From Schlesneria paludicola DSM 18645 (GTDB lineage Bacteria > Planctomycetota > Planctomycetia > Planctomycetales > Planctomycetaceae), in contig CAMAYU010000024.1 in assembly GCA_945862235.1 (NCBI GenBank), positions 1-51,539 on the forward strand: 51,539 nucleotides of DNA. Reading direction: 5' to 3'. Below the pieces are notes generated by a model that saw only the letters and a list, made by a program, of their open reading frames with translations, was not told the origin of the DNA and made no database searches. The position numbers and the translations under genes are program-made. The stretch's first letter is position 1. Each line of letters starts with the position of its first letter. Shown here piece by piece: positions 37,970 through 46,747 of this stretch.

Positions 37970-38488
37970 ATGTCGCACGCGAACAGCGACCCGTTTCGGT
38001 TGGGCTTCTTGGCGGCCATTGAGGATGTGGAGCGGGGATTCGTGGGTGGGCTGCTGGTCACCAACCGGTTCGGCCGCCCCTTGGAATTCCAATGCACCGC
38101 CCCCGTGAAGCCGAACCGGGCGCAGCAGATTCTGTACGGCCCGACCCTGCGCCCGTTCGTGCTCAGCGAACTCATCGGTCGCACGCTGCTCGACAAGATC
38201 GGCGTGAAGCCGCAACTGGTGCTGATCGAGTCGAACGAGATTCTTGATCTGCGGCAACACGTGCCGATGCCGGTGGCGTTTCTCACGAAGGCCGAAGCGT
38301 CGGACGAGTCCGCGATTCGCTGCGGCCAGTTGGCGTTGGGAATGCACTCGGAATATCCAAGTGATCGAGCCGAGATCGAGCGGTATGCCAAGCTGATCCC
38401 GGCCGAAGCCACGCTGAGCGAACCGTTCGAGCGCGTGCGTGAGGCTCTCGAAGAAACACTGCGATTGGGAACGGCTCGGTCGGCGTAG
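37970..38488 (+). CDS. Small protein of unknown function
   Basis: About 172 residues from the ATG at 37970, which has AAGGA seven bases before it; the frame opens earlier but without a good start. No signal peptide or membrane helix is seen. The composition is that of a folded cytoplasmic protein (segments FLAAIEDVERGFVGGLLV, RPFVLSELIGRTLLDKIGV, VREALEETLRLG). I recognise no family. It lies 119 bp upstream of the SNF2 helicase gene on the same strand, separated by a perfect 22-bp-arm palindrome, so a functional link is possible but unproven. Confidence 0.7.
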   Translation: MSHANSDPFRLGFLAAIEDVERGFVGGLLVTNRFGRPLEFQCTAPVKPNRAQQILYGPTLRPFVLSELIGRTLLDKIGVKPQLVLIESNEILDLRQHVPMPVAFLTKAEASDESAIRCGQLALGMHSEYPSDRAEIERYAKLIPAEATLSEPFERVREALEETLRLGTARSA

Positions 38489-38549
38489 GGTAGGCGGCTC
38501 GCCTGCCCTATCCGTTGCTGAAAAAGTGGGCAGGCGAGCCGCCTACCCT
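38487..38549. repeat. Long palindrome, perfect 22-bp arms
   Basis: Arms 38487-38508 and 38528-38549 (AGGGTAGGCGGCTCGCCTG / CAGGCGAGCCGCCTACCCT) are exact inverted copies around 19 bases. The left arm overlaps the last base of the preceding stop codon. Family of 6291-6311 and 6349-6370. Confidence 0.9.
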
Positions 38550-38607
38550 CGTTGAAACGACAACCCGTTGATCTCGGCTGACTGAGACTGAACAGAAGGG
38601 CTAGCCG

Positions 38608-40614
38608 ATGAGTGACGGGTCGCTACGAATGCTCGATGAGATGGCGAGTCGATTGCAGACACGCTCCCCTGACGGAGTCGTACCGGCTCCGCATTGGACG
38701 CTCGACAATTCGGGATCGTCACTCGACATGCTGCTCGACGACGTGCCGACTTCGACACTTTCGCTCTCCCTTTCGACGAAATTGTTTTCCTCTGGAATGA
38801 ACGTCGCGCTGCAACGCTGGCCGTCGTTGGAGACGATCACCGTCGCCGCGCCGAAGCCGCCCGCACTGCTTCCGACTTGGAGGCCAGCTCATTCGCGCGT
38901 CGCCACGTTCGGAATCACGTTCCCCGAGGGTGAGTCATTCCTGACCACGAAGGCCGAGAAAGAGAAGGCGGAGTCCGACGCCGCCAACGGCTCGAGCAAT
39001 GCAACCGGCGGTGACAATGCGTCCGAGTCTGGTCAATCATCGACGGATAGCAACACCCTTGGCGAAGAAGAGCTGACGGCGATCCTTCCGCCTCAGCCAG
39101 CCTCGCTGATGGACGAGGCGACGCTGGCGGAAGCCAAGAAAAAGATCACGCGCGTCAAGCCGCCCGCCGACGCGCTGTCGATCGAAGATCGGCTCTTTTA
39201 CCTGCTTCAGCCGCCGCTCCAATCGTGGCTGGCCGGGCAGGAACTGATCATGCCGTTCGAGCCGTTTCCGTATCAGTACGAAGGGATCGGCTGGCTCTTC
39301 TCTAAGTCGGCGGGGTTGCTCGCGGATGAAATGGGCCTCGGCAAGACGATGCAAACGATCACCGCGATTCGGTTGCTGATTCGTAGCGGACAGCTTCGTC
39401 GCGTGTTGCTCGTCTGCCCGAAACCGCTGCTGCCGAACTGGCAGCGCGAGTTCCGAGCGTGGGCCGAAGAGCTGCCGTTCGTGGTTGTCGAGGGGGACAC
39501 TGAGCGCCGTCGTCTCACCTGGACGATGCCCGGCGTTCCGATCTTGATCGCGAACTATGAATCCCTGGTCCGCGACTTCGCGTCGTTTCCCGAAGGCGAG
39601 TTCCCGAAGTTCGATCTGGTCGTCTTGGATGAAGCGCAGCGGATCAAGAACCGCGATTCACGCACGGCACAAACAGCCCGCGCGTTGCCGAGGCGTCGCA
39701 GTTGGGCGCTCACCGGAACACCGATCGAAAACCGTCCGGAAGAACTCGGTGCGCTGTACGAGTTCCTCGGCGTCGTCCCGCCCAACGCCACGCCCGATCT
39801 CAAACAACTTCAATACTTGGCCAAGCAGTGCATCCTGCGTCGAACCAAAGACCTCGTCATGAAGGACATGCCGCCGCGACTCGACCGCGACGCGCATCTC
39901 GATCTCTTGCCGGCACAGAGGTACGCCTATGAGAAGGCCGAGAAAGATGGAGTCATTCATCTGAATGAGCTGGGTGACGAGGCCACGGTCCAGCACGTCT
40001 TCGAGTTGGTGCTGCGACTGAAACAGATCACGAACTTTGACCCGTTCACGGGTGAGAGCGCGAAACTCGATCGGCTCGAAGCGGACATGGAAGAGATCGC
40101 GGCCAGCGGCGGCAAGGCGATCCTGTTCAGCCAATGGACGAAAGTTTTGGACTGGCTCGCCAAACCGATGGCCAAGTACGGGGCACTGCTTTACCACGGC
40201 GGTATCCCGACCAAGCAGCGCGAGCCGATCCTGGCTAAGTTCAAGGAAGACCCGAACGCGCACATCATTCTGATGAGCTACGGAACGGGAGCCGTCGGGC
40301 TGAATCTGCAATTCGCGGGCTATGTGTTTCTATTCGACCGCTGGTGGAACCCAGCCATTGAAGATCAGGCAATCAACCGCGCCCACCGCATCGGCTGCAA
40401 GAGCCAGGTGATCGTCACGCGGTTCATCTCCAACAACACGATCGAAGAACGGATCGACAAGATTCTTACCGAGAAGCGGCAACTCTTCGCCGCGATTCTC
40501 GGCGAGGGAGACAACACCAACGCGACGCTCAGTTTGAACGCCTCGGAAATCTTCGGCCTGTTCGACATGAAGGCCCGCCACGGCAAGGGAACACGCGCGA
40601 TTAGCCCGAAGTGA
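38608..40614 (+). CDS. SNF2-family DEAD/DEAH helicase
   Basis: A 668-residue SWI2/SNF2-type ATPase. An N-terminal region of about 215 residues is not conserved, with an acidic Ser/Asn-rich stretch (about 108-150). The motor follows: motif [15 protein letters not shown] (about 238-251), motif Ia [16 protein letters not shown], motif [13 protein letters not shown] (about 338-348), motif [14 protein letters not shown], and in the second lobe [26 protein letters not shown] and motif [17 protein letters not shown]. Such proteins move along double-stranded DNA and remodel DNA-protein complexes or aid transcription (RapA/HepA-like). No nuclease or methylase lies nearby, so a defence role has no support. 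AAGGG lies 7-8 bases before the ATG. Confidence 0.9.
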   Translation: MSDGSLRMLDEMASRLQTRSPDGVVPAPHWTLDNSGSSLDMLLDDVPTSTLSLSLSTKLFSSGMNVALQRWPSLETITVAAPKPPALLPTWRPAHSRVATFGITFPEGESFLTTKAEKEKAESDAANGSSNATGGDNASESGQSSTDSNTLGEEELTAILPPQPASLMDEATLAEAKKKITRVKPPADALSIEDRLFYLLQPPLQSWLAGQELIMPFEPFPYQYEGIGWLFSKSAGLLADEMGLGKTMQTITAIRLLIRSGQLRRVLLVCPKPLLPNWQREFRAWAEELPFVVVEGDTERRRLTWTMPGVPILIANYESLVRDFASFPEGEFPKFDLVVLDEAQRIKNRDSRTAQTARALPRRRSWALTGTPIENRPEELGALYEFLGVVPPNATPDLKQLQYLAKQCILRRTKDLVMKDMPPRLDRDAHLDLLPAQRYAYEKAEKDGVIHLNELGDEATVQHVFELVLRLKQITNFDPFTGESAKLDRLEADMEEIAASGGKAILFSQWTKVLDWLAKPMAKYGALLYHGGIPTKQREPILAKFKEDPNAHIILMSYGTGAVGLNLQFAGYVFLFDRWWNPAIEDQAINRAHRIGCKSQVIVTRFISNNTIEERIDKILTEKRQLFAAILGEGDNTNATLSLNASEIFGLFDMKARHGKGTRAISPK

Positions 40615-40660
40615 GACGTTTTTGATTTACCGCAAGCCTTGGCGTTGCGGTCAACGTGAG

Positions 40661-43600
40661 TCAGTCATTCAACGGCTGAGTGCTGCGGAGATAGGCGAAC
40701 AGGTTGCGGACCTGCTCGTCGGTGAGGTCTTTGAGCTGGCCTTCAGGCATCAGCGATTTCTTTTGAGGGATCAGTTCGTCGATGTCGGCTCGCGCGAGGG
40801 CGACGGTTTGGCCGTCGGTGCTGCGGAGGGAAACCGATTGAGGGTCTTGTTCGACGAGGAAGCCGGTGACGACGCGGCCGTCGTTCAGGACGGCGACTCG
40901 GGTTTCAAAGCCTTCACGGATTTCGGCACTCGGGTTAATGACGTTGAGCAACATCCGACGCACGTCGTCGCGCTTGTACGTCGTGAGGTCGGGGCCGATC
41001 TTGCCGCCGGTCGCGTGGAGCGTGTGGCACTTGCCGCACATCTGCACGTACAGCTTCTTGCCGGGATACGGATCGCCGGGGCCGCTGAGGATCGACTGGT
41101 ACTTTTCGAGTTGTGCCTGCATCTCGGCGGTCGTTGCTCCCTCGACGCTCCCCCAGTGCTTGGCGATCAGCGTGGCAAGCCGTTCGTCGCGGTGGACCGT
41201 CAGTTGGCGAACCGTTTCGACCGGGAGCGACTTCGCGGCGATGTCGCCTCGCTCGACCGCCTCAACCAGCGCGAGCGACCACGGTTTTCTTGAGACGAGC
41301 AGGGACTGAGCCACCGCGCGGATCTCTTCGTTCATCTGGCCGTACTGCTTGAGCACCTCGGCCGGAATGCGGTCGTCTCCATAGGCGGGCAGTGTCGAGA
41401 GGATCGCCGCCTTCAAACCGTCGTCGGATGTTTTGGAAAGAGTCTCGAGCAGGACGGGGACCGACTTGGGCTGCTTCACCTCACCGAACAGCGTCGCGTA
41501 CTCGGCCCGCTTCGCGGGTGGTCCCTTTTCGTCGGCGATGATCTTCAACGCCTCGTCGATGGCGGCGGTCTCTCCCTGACGAATCTTCAGCGAGACCGAG
41601 CCACCTCCCGCCGCCGACAACGCCGCGACAAGTTCCGATGGCACGTTGTTCATCGACCGGCCCGCGTAAGCCTCTTCGAATCCCTGCATCAGCGCCTTGG
41701 TCGTGTCCGCCGTGGGAGACTGCTTGAGCAACCGGGCACAGATCGCGAGGTCGGCCCGCTGACCGGTCGAGGCGAAGCGGCGCATCAGCCTCGGCAGGAT
41801 TTCCTTTTGGACGAGCGGACGCTTCCACAGTTCGGGATCGTCCAGCGTCAGCACCGGATGTCCGTGGATTGGCGCGGCACCGGGGTCGTCGCTCTTCGGG
41901 GGAGTGATCACGTCGCACAAGGCTTCGACCGCCCACCAGATCATCAGCGGCTGGCGGGGATCGGTGGCGTCCTCGTCTCGCATCATCAGGCTGCGGACGA
42001 TGGCGAGCGACTGTTCCGGCGGCAGCCGTTTGGCGGTGGCGGCCAACTGGCAGCGGACCTCGATGTTTGGTTCAGTCAGCGCGACGTTGGCAATCCGAAT
42101 GCCGATGTCCGACGGGAGCACACGGGTATCCCCCAGCAGCCGCACCGTCCAGAGCCGGACCTGCGGTTCCGGGTGGTCGATCGCCTTGAGAGCCGTCGCC
42201 TCATCGAGTCCCCCCGACAGATTCAGAGCCCAGAGCGACTCGACAGCCGCCTGCCCCTTCGACGCGAAGAGCTTGTGTTTCAGCGCCGGCACGACCGACG
42301 AGTCTCTTCGGTCCGCGAGAACTCGCCGCGCGGCTTCGCGATGCCAGCGGTTGGCGTGATCAAGCAGACCAATCAACTCCGCAGACGACATCGCCCGCAA
42401 ATCAACTTTCTGAGCCGGGGACGTGAGTCCCCCGGTCTTGGGCGTCAGCCCTGCTTTGGGATCGGATGGGGCTGACGCCGAAGAGCCAGGGGACTTACGT
42501 CCCCCGCTCAGAGTGTCCTTGTCTTTGGGACGGATTCTGTAGATGCGGCCGTTGTCGCGATCCAGCCCCCCTTGATAGTTGGCCGTGTGCGCGAGTTGCC
42601 CGTCGTACCAGTCGGCCACATAGATCGCTCCGTCGGGGCCGTCTTTCGTATCGACGGGGCGGAACCACGTGTCGGCCGATTCGATCGCGTAGCCGATGTC
42701 CTTCGTCTTGAATGTCGATCCAACCTGCTCGACATCGCTCATCACAACGTGATTCAAAATGGCGGCCGAGCCGAATAGTTTTCCTCTGTACTTCTCCGGC
42801 AGAGCGAGCGGCGCGTCGGCTCCCTCGTAGATGATGAACTGGTGCGTGAAGCGCGGAACGTTGTGATGCTCCATCGCGGGGAAGTAGCCGAACGCATACG
42901 GGTTCCCCAGCGGGCCATGCTTGCTGAATCCCTTTTGGAGGTACGCTCCCTGCATGTAATGAAAGCCGCGCGTGTTGCCGCCGTTGTGTCCGGAGAAGAC
43001 TCGGCCCGCCGAGTCAAACTCCAACCCGAACGCATTGCCTCCTCCCTCAGAGAAGATTTCGTAACGCTTCGTGTCCGGGTGGTAGCGCCAGATGTTCTGT
43101 CCTTGTGAGAAGACGGATTGAGAGTTGAGGGTTGAGGGTTGAGCGGCGGAAGCCGGATTGTCTTCTGCCTTGTCCCCTCGCCCCGGCTTTGCAGTGAGAG
43201 GTTTAGGGTGAGGGGGCTTCTCTTCCGCCGCTGCAAGTTGGTTTGTTGACGGTTTTACCCCATTCGAAGAACCCCTCACCCCCAACCCCTCTCCCCGCAG
43301 AGCCGGGGCGAGGGGAGCCGGAGGCCCCACTTTCACACTCGCCGACACCGTGCTTCCTTGGGCCGCGTACAACCAACCGTCCGGTCCCCAGCGGAGGCTG
43401 CTGATGACCGAGTGCGTGTCTTCGAGGCCGAAGCCGGAGAGATGGACCTCGGGGTCGCCATCCGGCACGTCGTCGCCGTCTTTGTCGGGATAGAAGAGCA
43501 GGTACGGCGGATTGAGCACCCACACGCCGCCGCGTCCCTGTACGAAGGCGGTCGCGATGTTCAGGCCGTCGATAAATGTCTTGTGCTTGTCGTAGATGCC

Positions 43601-46429
43601 GTCGCCGTCGGTGTCCTCATGGATCGTGATCTTGTCTTTTCCCTTCACACCGTGAGGGGGCGGCAGCGGCACCTTGTCGTAGACCGCTCGCCAAAATTGG
43701 TCCTTGCTCAGGAGCTTGAGGCCCTCGGGTTCGGGGTATTGCAAGTACTGCATCACCCACAGGCGGCCTCGTTCGTCGAAGTTCATGAACAGCGGCTGCG
43801 ACACGATTGGCTCGGCCAGTACCAGATCGACCTGCAGGTCATCGGGCACCTTGAAGTGATCCATCGACTCGCGCGGCGAGAGCGGCGTCTGCTGTGCTTC
43901 GCGCCGGATCACGGTGGCGAACTGGCTGACCTTGGGGGCGGGGATGATTTTATCGAAGACTACGTAGGCCGGTCGCTCGGCGACCGGCAGCGAGTCACGG
44001 AGTGACTCGCCCACGTTGGCCCACTTCAAATCGTCGCCGACTCGAAACTGCCACGGCCCCTCCAGCGAGATCGCTTCGTTCCCGGCGATGATCTGCGGCG
44101 CACCGCCCTTGAATCCACCGGCACCGCTCTCATCGTAGACCCGGATCGCGACGACGTTCACTTCGCCCGGCTTGATTGCAGCGGGAGGAATGACATAGCG
44201 GTGCATGTTCTCGACACCGTTGGCGTACTTTGGAGGCATCCCCCCACTGACGCCAACCTTCGCGCCGTTGATGAAGCACTCGGCGGCGTTGTCGATCTTC
44301 TCAACGTAGAGGTATCCGCCGCGACCCTTCCACCCCTCGGGGACTTTCACTTCGCAGCGATACCACGCGAAGCCGTCAACGTTGGCGAGGTCTTTCGCGT
44401 GTTGTTCCCACGTGCCGGGAACGGGGAGAGTGCGCCAAGATGCGGCTGAGAGATCTTGCTTGTCCTCTCTCCCCGGCTTTGCGGGGAGAGGGTTAGGGTG
44501 AGGGGTCTTCTCTTCCGGCGTGACTGTTTTGTCGGAGGAGCGTGCTAGCTCGACCGAAGAACCCCTCACCCCCAGCCCCTCTCCCCGCAAAGCCGGGGAG
44601 CGGGGAGCAAGAGCGCCGATCTTCTTGTCGGCCGGAGGCACTTCCTTTCCCGCCGCCCAGAAGATCCCGTTCAACAGCAACCGCTGAAACGCCGTCTGTT
44701 GGAAGTCGTCGAGGTGACCGAGCGACGTGTAGAACGTGCGGCCTCCGTCTTTCCGGTCGAACGTCCACGCGACCGGTTCGTGTTTGTCGTTCCCTTCGAT
44801 GCGGCCGCGCATCAACTCGGTCGCCTTCGGGTCGAGTGGCGTGTTGAGATAGAGCGTCCCGCCACTGGTGAACTCCCCCGCTGGAACGCCGGTCAGGATC
44901 GGATGCTTCACGTCGGTAAGAGGCCAGACGATTCCCTTGCTCGTATTACTGGTGTGGCCTTGGTAATTGCCGCCGATCAGTTCCTTGTCGATGTCGACCC
45001 ACGCATCGAGCCCCTCGGGTTGCGTGTCTCGCAGATGAAAGGCGTGGCTGGCGGTGCGGATGCCGACGACCGGTTTTCCACTGGCGACGTATTTGCGGAT
45101 GACATCGAGCTGCTCCTTTGGGATCGGCCGCCGCCGCGCGCTGATCAGCAGCACGTCGGCGTCGTTGACGACTTCGATACCCGGCAGGTCGTACTTCTTG
45201 GCTGGCGTCTCGAACACGAAGCTGACTTTGAAGTCGCGGCCCAGATGCTTGGCAGCGAAGTCGGGAAGCGTGACCTCGGTGCGGTACTCGTCCTCGGCAC
45301 TGATGATGACGAGGTGCGGGCGTTTGTCGTCTTTGAAGCGGAACGGCTTGGTGTAGTCTTGGTCTTCCGCCTTGTCCCCTCGACCCGGCTTGGGCACCGC
45401 CGCTTCGGTGGTCGGGAGAGCGTTAGGGTGAGGGGTCTTCTCTTCCGTTGCAGTGACTTGGTTTGAAGATGGCTTCACCTCAGACGAAGAGCCCCTCACC
45501 CCCGGCCCCTCTCCCCGCAGAGCCGGGGCGAGGGGTGAAAGAATGTCGGCGCTGGTGATCGTCGGGCACCAGTACTTCTCGATGTGTTCGACGATCAGGT
45601 CATTGCCGGTGAAGTGGGAGACGAAGGGCCTCATCGCCGGGTTGTACATCGTGTCGGTCATGTCGCGCATCAGGGCGACGTTCATTCCCTGATAGACCAT
45701 CTGCCGGATCGAGAAGGGGCGGCCGAGGACGCACATGTTGGTGTGAACGCCCATCACGATGACGTTGGTGATCCCGCGACTCTTCATCAAACGAAAAGCT
45801 TCGTCCGAGTCGGTGATGGCGTCGCCGTCATGAATCTCAATCGCGGCGATCTGTCGTGACCAGGCCCGGTAGTTTTTGACCGGTTCATCGCAATCACATC
45901 CGCCATCGGTGTCATCGATGGGAAGCGGAGCCTCTTTGGTCAGGTCGATGCGGCACCAGCGTTCGAGCGGCCGCTTCAATTCCAACTGCGGCGCGGCTTG
46001 AGCCAGCTTCCGTTGCGGCGTGTCCTTGTAGAACTCCATCGTGTCGCTGGGACAGTGAATGATGAACGCCCCGCGTGATCGAGCGGCCTTCACGACCTCG
46101 TTCATCCGCGGAGCCATCTCACCCACGCGAGCCGTGGCGTTGGGGCACCAGTGCTTGTCCCACATGTCACAGATCACGACGGCGGTCTGCTTCGAGTCCC
46201 ATTCTGCGGGAGTCGTAATCGCGTGATACCGCTTCGTCGCAGGTGCCGCGTTCTCAGCCGGAGCGGTCGCAACACCGGCCTTCGCCTCGACGGGAATCTC
46301 CACCCGCTTCCGCATGTTCAGCACGAGCGGCTTCGCATCCGCGGCTTGAGCATCCGCGACAACGCCACCCGCTGAACTCACGAAGAGACATCCGACTAAA
46401 CCGGCAATCACACGCGCTATCGACCGCAT
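40661..46429 (-). CDS. Giant secreted fusion: isochorismatase-like, ThuA, sugar-binding, PVC dehydrogenase, HEAT-like repeats, haem c
   Basis: About 1922 residues. Start ATG 46429 has GGAG six bases upstream and opens a signal peptide (ARVIAGLVGCLFVSSAGG). Domains in order: an isochorismatase-like cysteine hydrolase (about 60-290, VVICDMWDKHW and the Cys in GVHTNMCVLG); a ThuA domain (about 365-600, HLVIISAEDEYRTEVTLP, VGIRTASHAFH); a galactose-binding-like domain (about 665-810); the membrane-bound dehydrogenase beta-propeller found in Pirellula/Verrucomicrobium (about 860-1300); HEAT-like repeats (about 1340-1730); and a C-terminal haem c domain with CGKCHTLHATGGKIGPDLT (about 1797). Four palindromic elements interrupt the gene without breaking its frame, about residues 298-353, 610-655, 1039-1086 and 1307-1340. 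These modules usually occur as separate or smaller proteins. Function is probably extracytoplasmic sugar oxidation (inference). Confidence 0.87.
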   Translation of the reverse strand: MRSIARVIAGLVGCLFVSSAGGVVADAQAADAKPLVLNMRKRVEIPVEAKAGVATAPAENAAPATKRYHAITTPAEWDSKQTAVVICDMWDKHWCPNATARVGEMAPRMNEVVKAARSRGAFIIHCPSDTMEFYKDTPQRKLAQAAPQLELKRPLERWCRIDLTKEAPLPIDDTDGGCDCDEPVKNYRAWSRQIAAIEIHDGDAITDSDEAFRLMKSRGITNVIVMGVHTNMCVLGRPFSIRQMVYQGMNVALMRDMTDTMYNPAMRPFVSHFTGNDLIVEHIEKYWCPTITSADILSPLAPALRGEGPGVRGSSSEVKPSSNQVTATEEKTPHPNALPTTEAAVPKPGRGDKAEDQDYTKPFRFKDDKRPHLVIISAEDEYRTEVTLPDFAAKHLGRDFKVSFVFETPAKKYDLPGIEVVNDADVLLISARRRPIPKEQLDVIRKYVASGKPVVGIRTASHAFHLRDTQPEGLDAWVDIDKELIGGNYQGHTSNTSKGIVWPLTDVKHPILTGVPAGEFTSGGTLYLNTPLDPKATELMRGRIEGNDKHEPVAWTFDRKDGGRTFYTSLGHLDDFQQTAFQRLLLNGIFWAAGKEVPPADKKIGALAPRSPALRGEGLGVRGSSVELARSSDKTVTPEEKTPHPNPLPAKPGREDKQDLSAASWRTLPVPGTWEQHAKDLANVDGFAWYRCEVKVPEGWKGRGGYLYVEKIDNAAECFINGAKVGVSGGMPPKYANGVENMHRYVIPPAAIKPGEVNVVAIRVYDESGAGGFKGGAPQIIAGNEAISLEGPWQFRVGDDLKWANVGESLRDSLPVAERPAYVVFDKIIPAPKVSQFATVIRREAQQTPLSPRESMDHFKVPDDLQVDLVLAEPIVSQPLFMNFDERGRLWVMQYLQYPEPEGLKLLSKDQFWRAVYDKVPLPPPHGVKGKDKITIHEDTDGDGIYDKHKTFIDGLNIATAFVQGRGGVWVLNPPYLLFYPDKDGDDVPDGDPEVHLSGFGLEDTHSVISSLRWGPDGWLYAAQGSTVSASVKVGPPAPLAPALRGEGLGVRGSSNGVKPSTNQLAAAEEKPPHPKPLTAKPGRGDKAEDNPASAAQPSTLNSQSVFSQGQNIWRYHPDTKRYEIFSEGGGNAFGLEFDSAGRVFSGHNGGNTRGFHYMQGAYLQKGFSKHGPLGNPYAFGYFPAMEHHNVPRFTHQFIIYEGADAPLALPEKYRGKLFGSAAILNHVVMSDVEQVGSTFKTKDIGYAIESADTWFRPVDTKDGPDGAIYVADWYDGQLAHTANYQGGLDRDNGRIYRIRPKDKDTLSGGRKSPGSSASAPSDPKAGLTPKTGGLTSPAQKVDLRAMSSAELIGLLDHANRWHREAARRVLADRRDSSVVPALKHKLFASKGQAAVESLWALNLSGGLDEATALKAIDHPEPQVRLWTVRLLGDTRVLPSDIGIRIANVALTEPNIEVRCQLAATAKRLPPEQSLAIVRSLMMRDEDATDPRQPLMIWWAVEALCDVITPPKSDDPGAAPIHGHPVLTLDDPELWKRPLVQKEILPRLMRRFASTGQRADLAICARLLKQSPTADTTKALMQGFEEAYAGRSMNNVPSELVAALSAAGGGSVSLKIRQGETAAIDEALKIIADEKGPPAKRAEYATLFGEVKQPKSVPVLLETLSKTSDDGLKAAILSTLPAYGDDRIPAEVLKQYGQMNEEIRAVAQSLLVSRKPWSLALVEAVERGDIAAKSLPVETVRQLTVHRDERLATLIAKHWGSVEGATTAEMQAQLEKYQSILSGPGDPYPGKKLYVQMCGKCHTLHATGGKIGPDLTTYKRDDVRRMLLNVINPSAEIREGFETRVAVLNDGRVVTGFLVEQDPQSVSLRSTDGQTVALARADIDELIPQKKSLMPEGQLKDLTDEQVRNLFAYLRSTQPLND
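42411..42510. repeat. In-frame palindrome inside the giant gene (GGGGACGTGAGTCCCC family)
   Basis: Left arm 42411-42451 (TGAGCCGGGGACGTGAGTCC..., then GGGCGTCAGCCC) and right arm 42468-42510 (GGGGCTGACGCC..., GGACTTACGTCCCCCGCTCA) form a nested palindrome of about 100 bp. It encodes about 33 low-complexity residues (SGGRKSPGSSASAPSDPKAG...) between the beta-propeller and the HEAT-like region. The GGCGTCAGCC core is shared with the intergenic palindromes at 7806 and 28561. Confidence 0.85.
43118..43146. repeat. Heptamer tandem repeat inside the giant gene
   Basis: About four imperfect copies of GTTGAGG (with the variant GTTGAGA) lie next to the embedded palindrome at 43174-43315. They encode the PSTLNSQS segment in the protein. 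Confidence 0.7.
43174..43315. repeat. In-frame palindromic element, copy 3
   Basis: Left arm 43174-43220 and right arm 43266-43315 are imperfect inverted copies (GTGAGGGGGCTTC / GAAGAACCCCTCAC at the inner ends). The loop resembles that of the copy at 45371. Encoded residues include PALRGEGLGVRGSS and EEKPPHPKPL. It sits within the propeller domain, between QGSTVSASVKVG and FSQGQNIWRYHP, segments that are normally close together. Confidence 0.9.
44467..44600. repeat. In-frame palindromic element, copy 2
   Basis: Left arm 44467-44510 and right arm 44556-44600 are inverted copies over about 44 bp with a few differences; each arm also holds the small hairpin CCCCGGCTTTGCGGGG or its complement. 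Encoded residues include PALRGEGLGVRGSS and EEKTPHPNPLPAKPG. It lies between the ThuA and sugar-binding domains. Confidence 0.92.
45371..45537. repeat. In-frame palindromic element, copy 1
   Basis: Inner arms GTGAGGGGTCTTC (45428-45440) and GAAGAGCCCCTCAC (45486-45499); outer arms CCCCTCGACCCGGCTTGGG and CCGGGGCGAGGGG. The left arm carries an extra internal hairpin (CACCGCCGCTTCGGTGG), making this copy longer. Encoded residues include PALRGEGPGVRGSS and EEKTPHPNALPTTEA. It lies between the isochorismatase-like and ThuA domains. Confidence 0.9.
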
Positions 46430-46536
46430 GGCGTACTCCACTGTTCGAGGTTGCAAGACCGGGACGCAGTGTGATTGCCGGACGAATGAATTGCCAGCAC
46501 GAGGCTTGGCGGTAGGGCCATCGCCTTTTTCAATGT

Positions 46537-46631
46537 GGGTGGGACCAGCTCGCTTCGAGCGCCGGCCCACCATCGGGAAACGTCGAGAAGTCATGGTGGG
46601 CCGGCGCGGCGAAGCGCCGCTGGTCCCACCC
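46537..46631. repeat. Long palindrome in a divergent promoter region, 37-39-bp arms
   Basis: Arms 46537-46573 (GGGTGGGACCAGCTCGCTTC ... GCCGGCCCACCAT) and 46593-46631 (ATGGTGGGCCGGC ... GAAGCGCCGCTGGTCCCACC) pair with a few mismatches around 19 bases. It lies between the starts of the giant gene and the sulfatase. The 46430-46747 gap contains no gene. Confidence 0.88.
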
Positions 46632-46747
46632 TACAGTTTTCGCAGACCCAACTACGAGATGGTCTTGGCTTGGCGGGAACGTGTTGACGAGACATCATTC
46701 CGCGTTGCATCCTTCGCGAACAAATTTGCTTTCCGAGAGACTCCGAC

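Noticed and set aside
37970..40614. SNF2 helicase plus small unknown gene as a defence system
   Set aside because: No nuclease, methylase or other defence partner is adjacent; the helicase alone fits a RapA-like housekeeping role.
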